DNA of 9,852 nt from CAYZEZ01 sp964477295. GTDB taxonomy: Bacteria; Bacteroidota; Bacteroidia; Bacteroidales; SM23-62. Shown one piece after another: positions 1 to 6,930 of this stretch. The notes under the pieces were generated by a model. That model saw nothing but the letters and a program-made list of their open reading frames with translations, searched no databases and was not told the origin of the DNA. Within the stretch, counting starts at the first letter, position 1; every line of letters begins with the position of its first letter. Both the position numbers and the translations under genes were made by a program. The DNA is taken from contig CAYZEZ010000191.1 of the NCBI GenBank assembly GCA_964477295.1, positions 1 through 9,852 of the forward strand, written 5' to 3'.

Positions 1-1
1 A

Positions 2-130
2 CTGGTTATAACTTTGCTCTACAGGTACCAGGGAATTCATTCGATCCAGACATGGGAATGGACCGGTGATACAACCAAACTCCTGAAAAAATACAACAGG
101 CTGGAATTAAGATTTGGATTCCAGTTTTAA
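2..130 (+). CDS. C-terminal end of a probable outer-membrane beta-barrel protein (5' partial)
   Basis: An open frame enters from the left edge and stops at TAA 128-130, leaving 42 codons. The visible peptide has alternating hydrophobic/polar residues and ends RLELRFGFQF. A terminal amphipathic strand closing on phenylalanine is the usual signature of Gram-negative outer-membrane barrels (TonB-dependent receptors, porins and similar), where the last Phe takes part in recognition by the BAM machinery. The family cannot be named from so short a piece. It could be a receptor, a DUF-type porin or an OmpA-like barrel, and the barrel call itself is an inference from the last ten residues. It lies on the same strand as the following gene with a 151-base gap, so co-transcription is neither shown nor excluded. 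Confidence 0.6.
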   Translation: MVITLLYRYQGIHSIQTWEWTGDTTKLLKKYNRLELRFGFQF

Positions 131-281
131 TAAAAACAACAATGCTGGCATACAAAAAAATATTTCCTTCCCGTTAGGCATTATATTCGGTTATTTTAAT
201 AAAATCTTAATAATACATTCTGGAAAATCGTTTTGTATTGAGGTTAAATAGATTAAATTTACAGTAAAGGATTCACACTGT
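131..281. other. Intergenic region upstream of the GH84-like gene
   Basis: This AT-rich spacer of 151 bases lies between the barrel-type gene and the GH84-like gene. It holds a candidate Bacteroidota promoter (listed separately). The only small palindrome seen, ATGCTGGCAT near 142-151, has a 4-bp stem and no proper U-tract, so it is not a convincing terminator. No small ORF with coding character was seen. Confidence 0.6.
232..262 (+). promoter_or_regulatory. Candidate Bacteroidota-type promoter for the GH84-like gene
   Basis: TTTG at 232-235 is followed after exactly 19 bases by TAAATTTA at 255-262. This is one base off the Bacteroidota -7 consensus TAnnTTTG, with the preferred spacing to a -33 TTTG. 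The ATG lies 20 bases further on. In an AT-rich spacer such a match can arise by chance, so this is only a candidate. Confidence 0.35.
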
Positions 282-2930
282 ATGGAAACCTTTTCAAGGA
301 AAATATTATTGTATATCCCACTCATTATCATTGCCTTAGCAATGACAAGATGCTTTATGGAGGATAAATCGGTCCCTTCCTTTGCCGATTGGTCAGGAAA
401 CGATACACGTTCTATCCCATACCGTGTAAGATCAGCACAGTATGAAAAGATCAACCTGGTTTATAATCCTTCCTTTGAAGTAGGCAGAATTTATAACATC
501 GACAGTGCTAATACCAGTTTTCAAATCAAGGGCTGGAAAAAGTTAGGCGATCATGTGATGTGGATAGATGCATTTTCTGATTCCGTTATCAAGCCTGATG
601 AGGTTTTCCATGGACACTATTCAGTTAAAATAGACAGGAATGTTTCAGACGAGACTGAAAGCGAGGGAGATGCTATAATAAGTGATTTTATCCGGGTTAT
701 CCCCGGTAATTATGAACTCAAATATCACGTTAAGCTTGCGAACATCCAGTCGAACCAGGCACGCAGGGGTGCAAAGATTTTCGATGCAATTGATGTGAGA
801 TTGCTTTATTATGATAAAAACAAACTGCCTGTCGAAGGTAAAAATATAAATCCCCTCACGGGTACCCTTATTGACAACTCTGTAAAAGGATTCAACTTTG
901 CAAACTATTGGTCGATAGATCAATTCGGATGGGCTGAGGTTTATGGTCGTACTTACCACTTCCCTTATTCAGAAGGAGATATTCCCGACGATGCCAGGTT
1001 CGTAAAGATCTATTTTGGTCTGAAAGGAACGGGTACTATGTGGATCGACCTGGTCAACTTCAGGTATTCAAGGTGGAATTTTACCCCCCTGGAGAAAGTG
1101 GCACCTCTATTTGATACAATGTATTCGAGAATTGACCTGATGACACCTACTCCACAGAAAGTTGTGCCCCTCAGGCCGCTGTTATATTTTAATATCCAGT
1201 ATGACACCATCCTTCCTCCCCTCATACTGATACCTCAAAATCCAACGCGACAATTAAAATCCGGCGCAGACATCTTAAAAGCAAAGCTGGATAAGGTATT
1301 CTGTAATTCACTGGGTGATAGTTGTGAGATTATTACCAATGTCGTTACGAATATCTCTGCAAAGGATATTGTTTCAGGGAGACTGATATTTTCGCTGGGA
1401 CCAAACAACCTGTACAATAGTCACAGATACAAAGTTCCTGTAAAAGAAATTTCAATCCATCCACAGGGATATTGCATCATTCCCGACTCCATAAACAGGA
1501 ACCTGGTATATCTGGTTGGAACTGAGGCCATAGGAGATTACTATGCCGCAATTACTGCTTCGCAATTGCTCGACGACAGCTCGTTCGTCTACAATCAGGC
1601 GGTTGTAATTGATTATCCCGATTATCTTAAGAGGTCGTACCTTTTGCCGGGATGGGATAACATGGCCCAAATTGAAAATTATATTCGCTCTATTGAGGAG
1701 CTTTCATTCTATAAACTAAATTATGCATACCTCGATCATGTTACCGACAGTACGGCTGAGAACTGGTTTCAGCCCCAGCCTGTCTATAATAAAGGTCTTT
1801 CAGCAATTGGCCGGTATTCCAGATCTGCAGGTAATTTTGAATTCGGGCAGATAATTAATCCATACATTCATTTATCGGGAAGTGTTCCCCTGGACTCAAT
1901 AGACGAAAACCTTAGGAATGTATGGTACCACTCGAATCCGGAAAGCATGAATCAGTTATTTAACCTGTTCAGGAATGGTATACAGGCAGGCATTAGCTCT
2001 GTACTGGTCGGAACTCAGGAAATTTTGCCATTTATTGATAACAATGATCAAAGTTTTGTTTTGTATCACCGCAAAGACAGGGAAGCTTATTTGAACCTCC
2101 AGACTGCCCATGCTTATCTTATTAACCAGATGTACCAATACAGGAACAGATTTAATGATAAGATTGAAATAGAGTTTATCCCACCCTGGTATAATAATGA
2201 GAGCATAGATATGAGCAGGGGCAGGGCAGAGTTCTATTTTTCAGACCTGATACATATGATCCCATATGAAACATCCATTTTCTGGTCGGGAGGATGCGCT
2301 ACTTCACTGTCTCTCGATGAAACTGATATTAACCGTTTCAGAGAATATATCGGACGTAATCCTGTTTTATTGGATAATTCAATGAATGCCAGAACCAGGA
2401 CCGGGAAATGGGGTGGCTATACGGAATATTATCCCGGGAAAGTCATTATGTGCAACCTGTTCGAGCCCTATGATGTTAATTTTCCGGATGATTTTCATTT
2501 AAAGATGGGGCAGCGGAACCTGTTTATTAACTATCCTGCATCATCTGAACTTGCCAAAATAAAATATGCTACCATGGCTGATTACGCATGGAATATCGCC
2601 GCATATGATCCGGATCATTCACTCTGGAAAATATTGGTGAGCAAGTTCGGTCCGGAAACAGGGAAGGAATTGCTGATTTTTAATGATGCCTATTTTAACC
2701 TGTACAGCATTTGTATGATCCTTGAACAAACCGGTGTTAATAACAGGTTGATCAGGCAGGGTGAAGAAACAGTAGTTGCCATGGATTTTCATCTGGCAGG
2801 TATTACTGAACATCTGGATGAAAACCCTTTACTGGTAAGGGAGCTGGGTGAGTTGAGGGATGCGTTGATAGAGAGATTTAACCAGGATCAGGAATTATTT
2901 TCAGTAGAAGAACCGGATACCCTGGAATAA
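282..2930 (+). CDS. Exported GH84-like (beta-N-acetylglucosaminidase-related) protein with CBM4/9-like module
   Basis: This 882-aa protein begins with a hydrophobic export segment (about residues 7-22) followed by Cys24. The context is lipoprotein-like, but Arg at -1 is poor for a lipobox. Residues about 58-265 look like a CBM4/9-type beta-sandwich (NPSFE at 62-66, GWKK, a central IRVIPGNYELKY strand). Residues about 310-445 resemble the alpha/beta domain that precedes GH84/GH20 catalytic barrels (QGYCI at 395-399, ending DYPDYLKRSY from 444). The barrel-like part carries the GH84-style series IPPWYNNE, SIFWSGG (665-671), NPVLLDN (693-699) and MADYAWNIAAYDP (765-777). Where GH84 enzymes have the catalytic Asp-Asp of FFDDI, an ungapped alignment by eye gives GTQEI (577-581), that is Gln579-Glu580. 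It is therefore either a diverged glycosidase or a non-catalytic glycan-binding relative. Fold family is fairly sure; activity is unknown. The ATG at 282 is chosen because it directly precedes the export signal. Confidence 0.72.
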   Translation: METFSRKILLYIPLIIIALAMTRCFMEDKSVPSFADWSGNDTRSIPYRVRSAQYEKINLVYNPSFEVGRIYNIDSANTSFQIKGWKKLGDHVMWIDAFSDSVIKPDEVFHGHYSVKIDRNVSDETESEGDAIISDFIRVIPGNYELKYHVKLANIQSNQARRGAKIFDAIDVRLLYYDKNKLPVEGKNINPLTGTLIDNSVKGFNFANYWSIDQFGWAEVYGRTYHFPYSEGDIPDDARFVKIYFGLKGTGTMWIDLVNFRYSRWNFTPLEKVAPLFDTMYSRIDLMTPTPQKVVPLRPLLYFNIQYDTILPPLILIPQNPTRQLKSGADILKAKLDKVFCNSLGDSCEIITNVVTNISAKDIVSGRLIFSLGPNNLYNSHRYKVPVKEISIHPQGYCIIPDSINRNLVYLVGTEAIGDYYAAITASQLLDDSSFVYNQAVVIDYPDYLKRSYLLPGWDNMAQIENYIRSIEELSFYKLNYAYLDHVTDSTAENWFQPQPVYNKGLSAIGRYSRSAGNFEFGQIINPYIHLSGSVPLDSIDENLRNVWYHSNPESMNQLFNLFRNGIQAGISSVLVGTQEILPFIDNNDQSFVLYHRKDREAYLNLQTAHAYLINQMYQYRNRFNDKIEIEFIPPWYNNESIDMSRGRAEFYFSDLIHMIPYETSIFWSGGCATSLSLDETDINRFREYIGRNPVLLDNSMNARTRTGKWGGYTEYYPGKVIMCNLFEPYDVNFPDDFHLKMGQRNLFINYPASSELAKIKYATMADYAWNIAAYDPDHSLWKILVSKFGPETGKELLIFNDAYFNLYSICMILEQTGVNNRLIRQGEETVVAMDFHLAGITEHLDENPLLVRELGELRDALIERFNQDQELFSVEEPDTLE

Positions 2931-2990
2931 ACATAAACACTATACAAACCCCACAACACATACCCGCTACTCACAACTCACTTTTTTTTA

Positions 2991-2998
2991 TACTTTTG
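2991..2998 (+). promoter_or_regulatory. Bacteroidota -7 element upstream of the TPR-comA-DUF368-aroE operon
   Basis: TACTTTTG matches the Bacteroidota -7 consensus TAnnTTTG perfectly and sits 23 bases before the ATG of the TPR gene. That would give a leader of roughly 15-18 bases. It lies in the 91-base spacer after the GH84-like gene, next to a run of T. No TTTG is present at the ideal -33 distance, so only half of the promoter is supported. It suggests the four-gene operon has its own promoter. Confidence 0.5.
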
Positions 2999-3021
2999 CA
3001 ACTTACTTAAGCAGGACGGTA

Positions 3022-4437
3022 ATGAGTGATGAGTACGAAAGTTTGAGGGAAGACGCAGAATTCAATAAGGTATTGAAGCAGTTTGAGCGGGTACTAAAGA
3101 GTAAATCTTCCACCTATTTTGATGTGTATCAGTTCGAACGCATCATTGATCATTATCTTGATGGAAACAATTTTGAAGAAGCAATCGATGCGGTGAATAT
3201 GGCTATTCGCCTGCATCCTTCTGCCACTTCCCTGGTCATTAAACAGGCCCAGATCTTTGCTGAAAAAGGTGAGCCTTCAAAAGCCCTTTCGACTTTGATA
3301 AAAGTCGACAAACTCGAATCGGCAAACAATGAACTTCACCTTCTTAAGGGAATGGTATACAACCAGATAGGGAAGATATCGGAAGCTGAAAAATCGTTTG
3401 ATGAAGCGCTGAAATTCACCTTTGATGACAGGGATGAGGTATTATTTGATATTGCTTTATCGTTTGAATATATTCATCATTATAAGACAGCCATAAAATA
3501 CCTGTTAAAAGCACTCGATGATTCTTCGGAAAGAATGAACATCATATATGAACTGGCACATTGCTATGAAAGGATACATGATTATAATAAAGCGATCGAC
3601 TATTATAAGCAGTATCTCGACCGCGAGCCTTTTGCGGATAGTGTCTGGCATAACCTTGGTTTCGTTTATTATAAGATAGAGGATTATGAAAAGGCCATTG
3701 AAGCTTACGATTATACCATCGCCATAAACGACAGGTTCACGTCTGCCTATTTAAATAAGGCCATTGCTCTTACCCATATAACAAAATTCGAAGATGCACT
3801 CGTTGTTTATGAGGAATTCCTGACGCTGGAACCCGAGAATGTAGTGGCAATGTGTCATATGGGAGAATGCCTCGAGAAAATAAAAAAATACGATCTCGCC
3901 CTGGATTGGTACGCTAAAGCTGTCAAACTTGATCCTGAGTTCAGCGATGCCTGGTTTGGGATGGCTGTTTGCAGCCAGTACCAGTCGGAACACCTGCAGG
4001 CAATTACGTACATTGAAAAGGCTATTGAGCTCGATGAAGAGAATTCCGATTACTGGTATACCCTTGGAAATTTACAGGCCAGCCTGGGACATTATAAAAA
4101 AGCAATGATTGCATACAGGAAAGCCATTGAACAGGATCCATATGATTATGAGGCCTGGCTGAACCTTGCAGATATTGAATATCACCATAATGGCATAACA
4201 AATGCCTTAAGGATACTGAAAGATGCCTGCGATTATAATTTCGACATTGCAGAAGTGAATTACCACCTGGCAGCTTTCTACTGCCTGAATAATCGTTCAG
4301 GCCTGTCTCTCAAGTTTTTTGAAAACGGACTGAAGATTTCTTTCGATGAACATACGGTTGCATTCAGGTATTGTCCTGAATTAAAGGATGATCCTGCGAT
4401 CAATCGCCTGATAAACAAATATAAAACCTTACCCTGA
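3022..4437 (+). CDS. Cytoplasmic tetratricopeptide-repeat protein (about 12 TPRs)
   Basis: This 471-aa protein is almost wholly made of TPR units of about 34 residues. By eye there are 12, running from about residue 30 to 440, each with the usual small residue at position 8, Ala at 20 and Pro near 32. Clear examples contain HNLGFVYYKIEDYEKAIEAY and YTLGNLQASLGHYKKAMIAY. There is no signal peptide or membrane segment, so it should act in the cytoplasm as a protein-binding scaffold. The N-terminal 30 residues are charged and the C-terminal 30 (PELKDDPAINRLINKY) form a non-repeat cap. It is the first gene of the operon, and its TGA overlaps the next ATG by one base (TGATG at 4435-4439). From memory, TPR proteins of this kind are often found ahead of DUF368 and aroE in Bacteroidota. 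The partner is unknown. Confidence 0.9.
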   Translation: MSDEYESLREDAEFNKVLKQFERVLKSKSSTYFDVYQFERIIDHYLDGNNFEEAIDAVNMAIRLHPSATSLVIKQAQIFAEKGEPSKALSTLIKVDKLESANNELHLLKGMVYNQIGKISEAEKSFDEALKFTFDDRDEVLFDIALSFEYIHHYKTAIKYLLKALDDSSERMNIIYELAHCYERIHDYNKAIDYYKQYLDREPFADSVWHNLGFVYYKIEDYEKAIEAYDYTIAINDRFTSAYLNKAIALTHITKFEDALVVYEEFLTLEPENVVAMCHMGECLEKIKKYDLALDWYAKAVKLDPEFSDAWFGMAVCSQYQSEHLQAITYIEKAIELDEENSDYWYTLGNLQASLGHYKKAMIAYRKAIEQDPYDYEAWLNLADIEYHHNGITNALRILKDACDYNFDIAEVNYHLAAFYCLNNRSGLSLKFFENGLKISFDEHTVAFRYCPELKDDPAINRLINKYKTLP

Positions 4438-5222
4438 TGCGTACTTATAATTTACCCTATTTACCTGACAGGCCCGCGAAACCCAGAGATTTTGGACTAA
4501 CCATGATGATGGATAAAGGCCTGAGTGTCAGGGAGGCAGAGAATTTTGCCTCGTCAAGCTCAGAATACACCGACCTTTTAAAAATTGGTTTTGGAACCGG
4601 TATAATAACACCGGATCTCCCACAGAAGATAAACATCTATAAGGAGGCCGACCTAAAAACCTATTTTGGCGGCACGATGTTCGAGGCCTTTATTATCCGG
4701 GACATGTTCGATGATTACCGGAAAATGCTTGATAAATACAAGGTAGAAATGGCGGAGGTATCGGATGGATCAATGGCACTGCCCCACGATGAAAAACTGA
4801 AATTTATCAGCCTGCTTTCTCAGCAGGTAACTGTGTTATCTGAAGTAGGCTCAAAGGTTGCAAATGTTGTTATTCCTGCCGATAAGTGGGTTGACATGAT
4901 GAAGTCTGAATTACAGGCAGGTTCATGGAAGGTGATTGCAGAAGCACGGGAAAGCGGAACCATTGGAATATATAATAAGGATGGATCAGCCAACACCGAA
5001 CTGGTGGATGATATAGTTGGTCACGTTAATCCTGAGGATGTGTTGTGGGAAGCTCCTGATAAAAATCAGCAGGCATGGTTTATTAAATTGTTGGGACCGA
5101 ATGTAAACCTTGGGAATATAGCGCCACATGAAGTGATACCATTGGAAACCCTCAGACTGGGTCTCAGGGGTGATACTTTCTTTGATAACTTGCCAGAACA
5201 CATGCAGGATAAGAAACTATGA
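4437..5222 (+). CDS. comA: Phosphosulfolactate synthase (ComA family)
   Basis: This 261-aa protein belongs to the (2R)-phospho-3-sulfolactate synthase family, a TIM barrel that adds sulfite to phosphoenolpyruvate. The family landmarks occur in order: GLTMMMDKGL (20-29), LLKIGFGTG (47-55), YFGGTMFE (76-83), VEMAEVSDGS (103-112), VLSEVGSK (133-140), EARESG (169-174), LWEAPDKNQQ, GPNVNLGNI (220-228) and GLRGDT (242-247). The charged residues in these motifs are intact, so an active enzyme is likely. In methanogens this is the first step to coenzyme M, and in Bacillus the family member leads to sulfolactate. In Bacteroidota the end product is not known to me; a sulfonate metabolite or sulfonolipid precursor is conjecture. 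No comB or comC partner lies in the window. It is coupled to both neighbours (TGATG before, ATGA after). The symbol refers to coenzyme M synthesis, not to the competence regulator. Confidence 0.92.
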   Translation: MRTYNLPYLPDRPAKPRDFGLTMMMDKGLSVREAENFASSSSEYTDLLKIGFGTGIITPDLPQKINIYKEADLKTYFGGTMFEAFIIRDMFDDYRKMLDKYKVEMAEVSDGSMALPHDEKLKFISLLSQQVTVLSEVGSKVANVVIPADKWVDMMKSELQAGSWKVIAEARESGTIGIYNKDGSANTELVDDIVGHVNPEDVLWEAPDKNQQAWFIKLLGPNVNLGNIAPHEVIPLETLRLGLRGDTFFDNLPEHMQDKKL

Positions 5223-6154
5223 AGCACAGCATCAAAGAATACCTGGTAATTGCATTAAAAGGAGTGGGCATGGGGGCAGCCGATGTTGTGCCGGGAGTTT
5301 CAGGAGGAACAATAGCATTTATAACGGGAATTTACGAGGAACTGGTTACCTCCATCAAATCAATTAATATAGCCGCAGCAAGGACCTTATTTAAGGAAGG
5401 ACTCAAATCATTCTGGCAGGACATTAACGGATCCTTCCTGTTTTTTCTTGTCGCAGGTATTCTGGTAAGTGTTCTCTCCCTGGCTAAAGTGCTGGAATAT
5501 ATACTTATTAATCACCCGGTTCTGATATGGTCGTTCTTTTTCGGCCTGGTACTGGCATCTGCTGTTTTTGTGGCAAGGAAAATTGGCCGATTTAACCTTC
5601 AGACAGGAATCAGCATGCTGGTTGGGGCAATGGTTGCTTTCCTGATCACGAGTATCAGTCCTGCAGAAACGACGGAAGCTTACTGGTTTATTTTTCTATC
5701 CGGAGCATTGGCCATCTGTGCCATGATCCTGCCCGGGATTTCCGGTTCTTTCATATTGTTATTGCTTGGTAAATACCAGTTCATCCTGAATGCAGTGAAT
5801 GAGGGCAAACTCGAAATTCTGGCTGTCTTAATAGTTGGTGCTTTGGTTGGCATAATTAGTTTTGCAAACCTTTTATCATGGCTCCTGAAGCGATTTCACA
5901 ATCTGACCATTGCCTTGCTGGCTGGTTTTATGATAGGTTCCCTGAATAAGATATGGCCATGGAAGGTGACGATAGAAACCTACACCAACTCGCATGGAGA
6001 ACTGAAACCTCTGGTCGAACAAAATGTTTTTCCCGGCAGGTATCACAACCTGACCCTGCATGATCCTCAACTCCTGTTTGCACTATTACTTGCATTGGCC
6101 GGTATTGGAATAATTCTTTTGTTTGAACTGTTATCCAGGGAGAAAAAAGCATGA
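5219..6154 (+). CDS. popT: DUF368 / PopT-family polyprenyl-phosphate translocase
   Basis: This 311-aa multi-pass inner-membrane protein has about eight hydrophobic segments. DUF368 proteins were shown to return undecaprenyl phosphate, the lipid carrier of cell-wall and surface glycans, to the cytoplasmic face. Two matching motifs mark the family and its internal two-fold repeat: DVVPGVSGGTIAF (22-34) close to the N-terminus and ILPGISGSFILL (170-181) in the middle, each at the start of a re-entrant or membrane hairpin. Length and order are normal for the family. Residues about 257-287 (ETYTNSHGELKPLVEQ onward) form a polar loop before the last helix. The ATG overlaps the comA stop by four bases (5219-5222), and its own stop overlaps aroE in the same way. 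This indicates co-translation, but no biochemical link to either neighbour is evident. The family call is sure; substrate is by homology. Confidence 0.92.
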   Translation: MKHSIKEYLVIALKGVGMGAADVVPGVSGGTIAFITGIYEELVTSIKSINIAAARTLFKEGLKSFWQDINGSFLFFLVAGILVSVLSLAKVLEYILINHPVLIWSFFFGLVLASAVFVARKIGRFNLQTGISMLVGAMVAFLITSISPAETTEAYWFIFLSGALAICAMILPGISGSFILLLLGKYQFILNAVNEGKLEILAVLIVGALVGIISFANLLSWLLKRFHNLTIALLAGFMIGSLNKIWPWKVTIETYTNSHGELKPLVEQNVFPGRYHNLTLHDPQLLFALLLALAGIGIILLFELLSREKKA

Positions 6155-6897
6155 AGCAACTTGGATTAATAGGTTATCCGCTAACACATTCCTTCTCTGA
6201 AAAGTATTTTTCCGATAAGTTCAGGGATGAACAAATCAGTGGATACAGATACCAGACTTTTCCAATAGAAACTATTGAGAAGTTGCCTGAGGTATTAAAT
6301 CATGCTGACCTGATCGGGCTAAACGTTACCATCCCATATAAAGAACAAGTTATTCCTTTTCTGGATGAAGCTGATGATATAGCCCGGCAAATCGGCGCTG
6401 TGAACACCATAAAAATCACGCACAGGAGTGGTAAAATGCATCTGGCAGGTTTTAATACCGATGCTTATGGTTTTAGTAAGTCGCTGTATCCGCATCTCCT
6501 TCCTGGACATAAACATGCACTAATACTTGGTTCTGGTGGTGCTTCAAAGGCGATACAATTTGTGCTGAAAGACCTGGGTATCGAATATAAGATTGTTTCC
6601 AGGCAGGATTCCGGAAATACGATCGGTTATAAGGATCTTTGCCTGCCGTTGGCCAGGAAGTACCTGATTATTATTAATACAACGCCATTGGGGACTTATC
6701 CTGATGTGAATACCTTTCCTGATATTCCCTATGATTTGCTGACTGAGAACCATTTGTTGTATGACCTGGTCTATAATCCCGCTAAAACAAAATTCCTTAA
6801 ATTAGGTCAACAAAAGGGAGCGCAGATTGTAAACGGCTATGAAATGCTGAAACTCCAGGCAGAAAAATCATGGGAGATATGGACAAGTGATCGGTGA
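6151..6897 (+). CDS. aroE: Shikimate dehydrogenase
   Basis: AroE reduces 3-dehydroshikimate to shikimate with NADPH in the chorismate pathway. Substrate-binding Ser14 and Ser16 lie in YPLTHSFS. The catalytic pair is Lys64 (NVTIPYK, 58-64) and Asp104 (NTD, 102-104), with Asn85 (GAVNT) in its expected place. The nucleotide loop is GSGGAS (127-132), followed after the next strand by VSRQ. An NTTPLG motif and a NGYEMLKLQAEKSWEIW tail complete the fold. At 248 aa it is shorter than the E. coli enzyme (272), as I recall being usual for Bacteroidota. The start overlaps the DUF368 stop by four bases (ATGA, 6151-6154). It is the last gene of the operon and converges on truA. All active-site residues seen are intact. 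Confidence 0.96.
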   Translation: MKQLGLIGYPLTHSFSEKYFSDKFRDEQISGYRYQTFPIETIEKLPEVLNHADLIGLNVTIPYKEQVIPFLDEADDIARQIGAVNTIKITHRSGKMHLAGFNTDAYGFSKSLYPHLLPGHKHALILGSGGASKAIQFVLKDLGIEYKIVSRQDSGNTIGYKDLCLPLARKYLIIINTTPLGTYPDVNTFPDIPYDLLTENHLLYDLVYNPAKTKFLKLGQQKGAQIVNGYEMLKLQAEKSWEIWTSDR

Positions 6898-6907
6898 TCA
6901 GTGAACT
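6887..6907. repeat. Short 7-bp tandem repeat across the aroE stop codon
   Basis: Three consecutive heptamers, GTGATCG, GTGATCA and GTGAACT, span the aroE stop (TGA 6895-6897). The first two differ by one base. It is too short to assign a role; it may reflect local slippage near the end of the gene. Confidence 0.35.
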
Positions 6908-6930
6908 GGTTGAGATAGCAATAGATTTTG

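Noticed and set aside
142..151. ATGCTGGCAT palindrome followed by a run of A, considered as a terminator of the barrel gene
   Set aside because: The stem is only 4 bp with a 2-base loop, and no U-tract follows on the transcript strand.
4437..5222. Reading ComA as the competence response regulator
   Set aside because: The sequence has the TIM-barrel phosphosulfolactate synthase motifs and no receiver or LuxR-type HTH domain.
5170..5367. A 65-aa plus-strand frame across the comA/DUF368 junction
   Set aside because: It is a shifted reading of the DUF368 start; the DUF368 motif DVVPGVSGGT is encoded in the other frame.
6898..6930. Possible bidirectional terminator between aroE and truA
   Set aside because: The 33-base spacer has no GC-rich inverted repeat and no T-run on either side.
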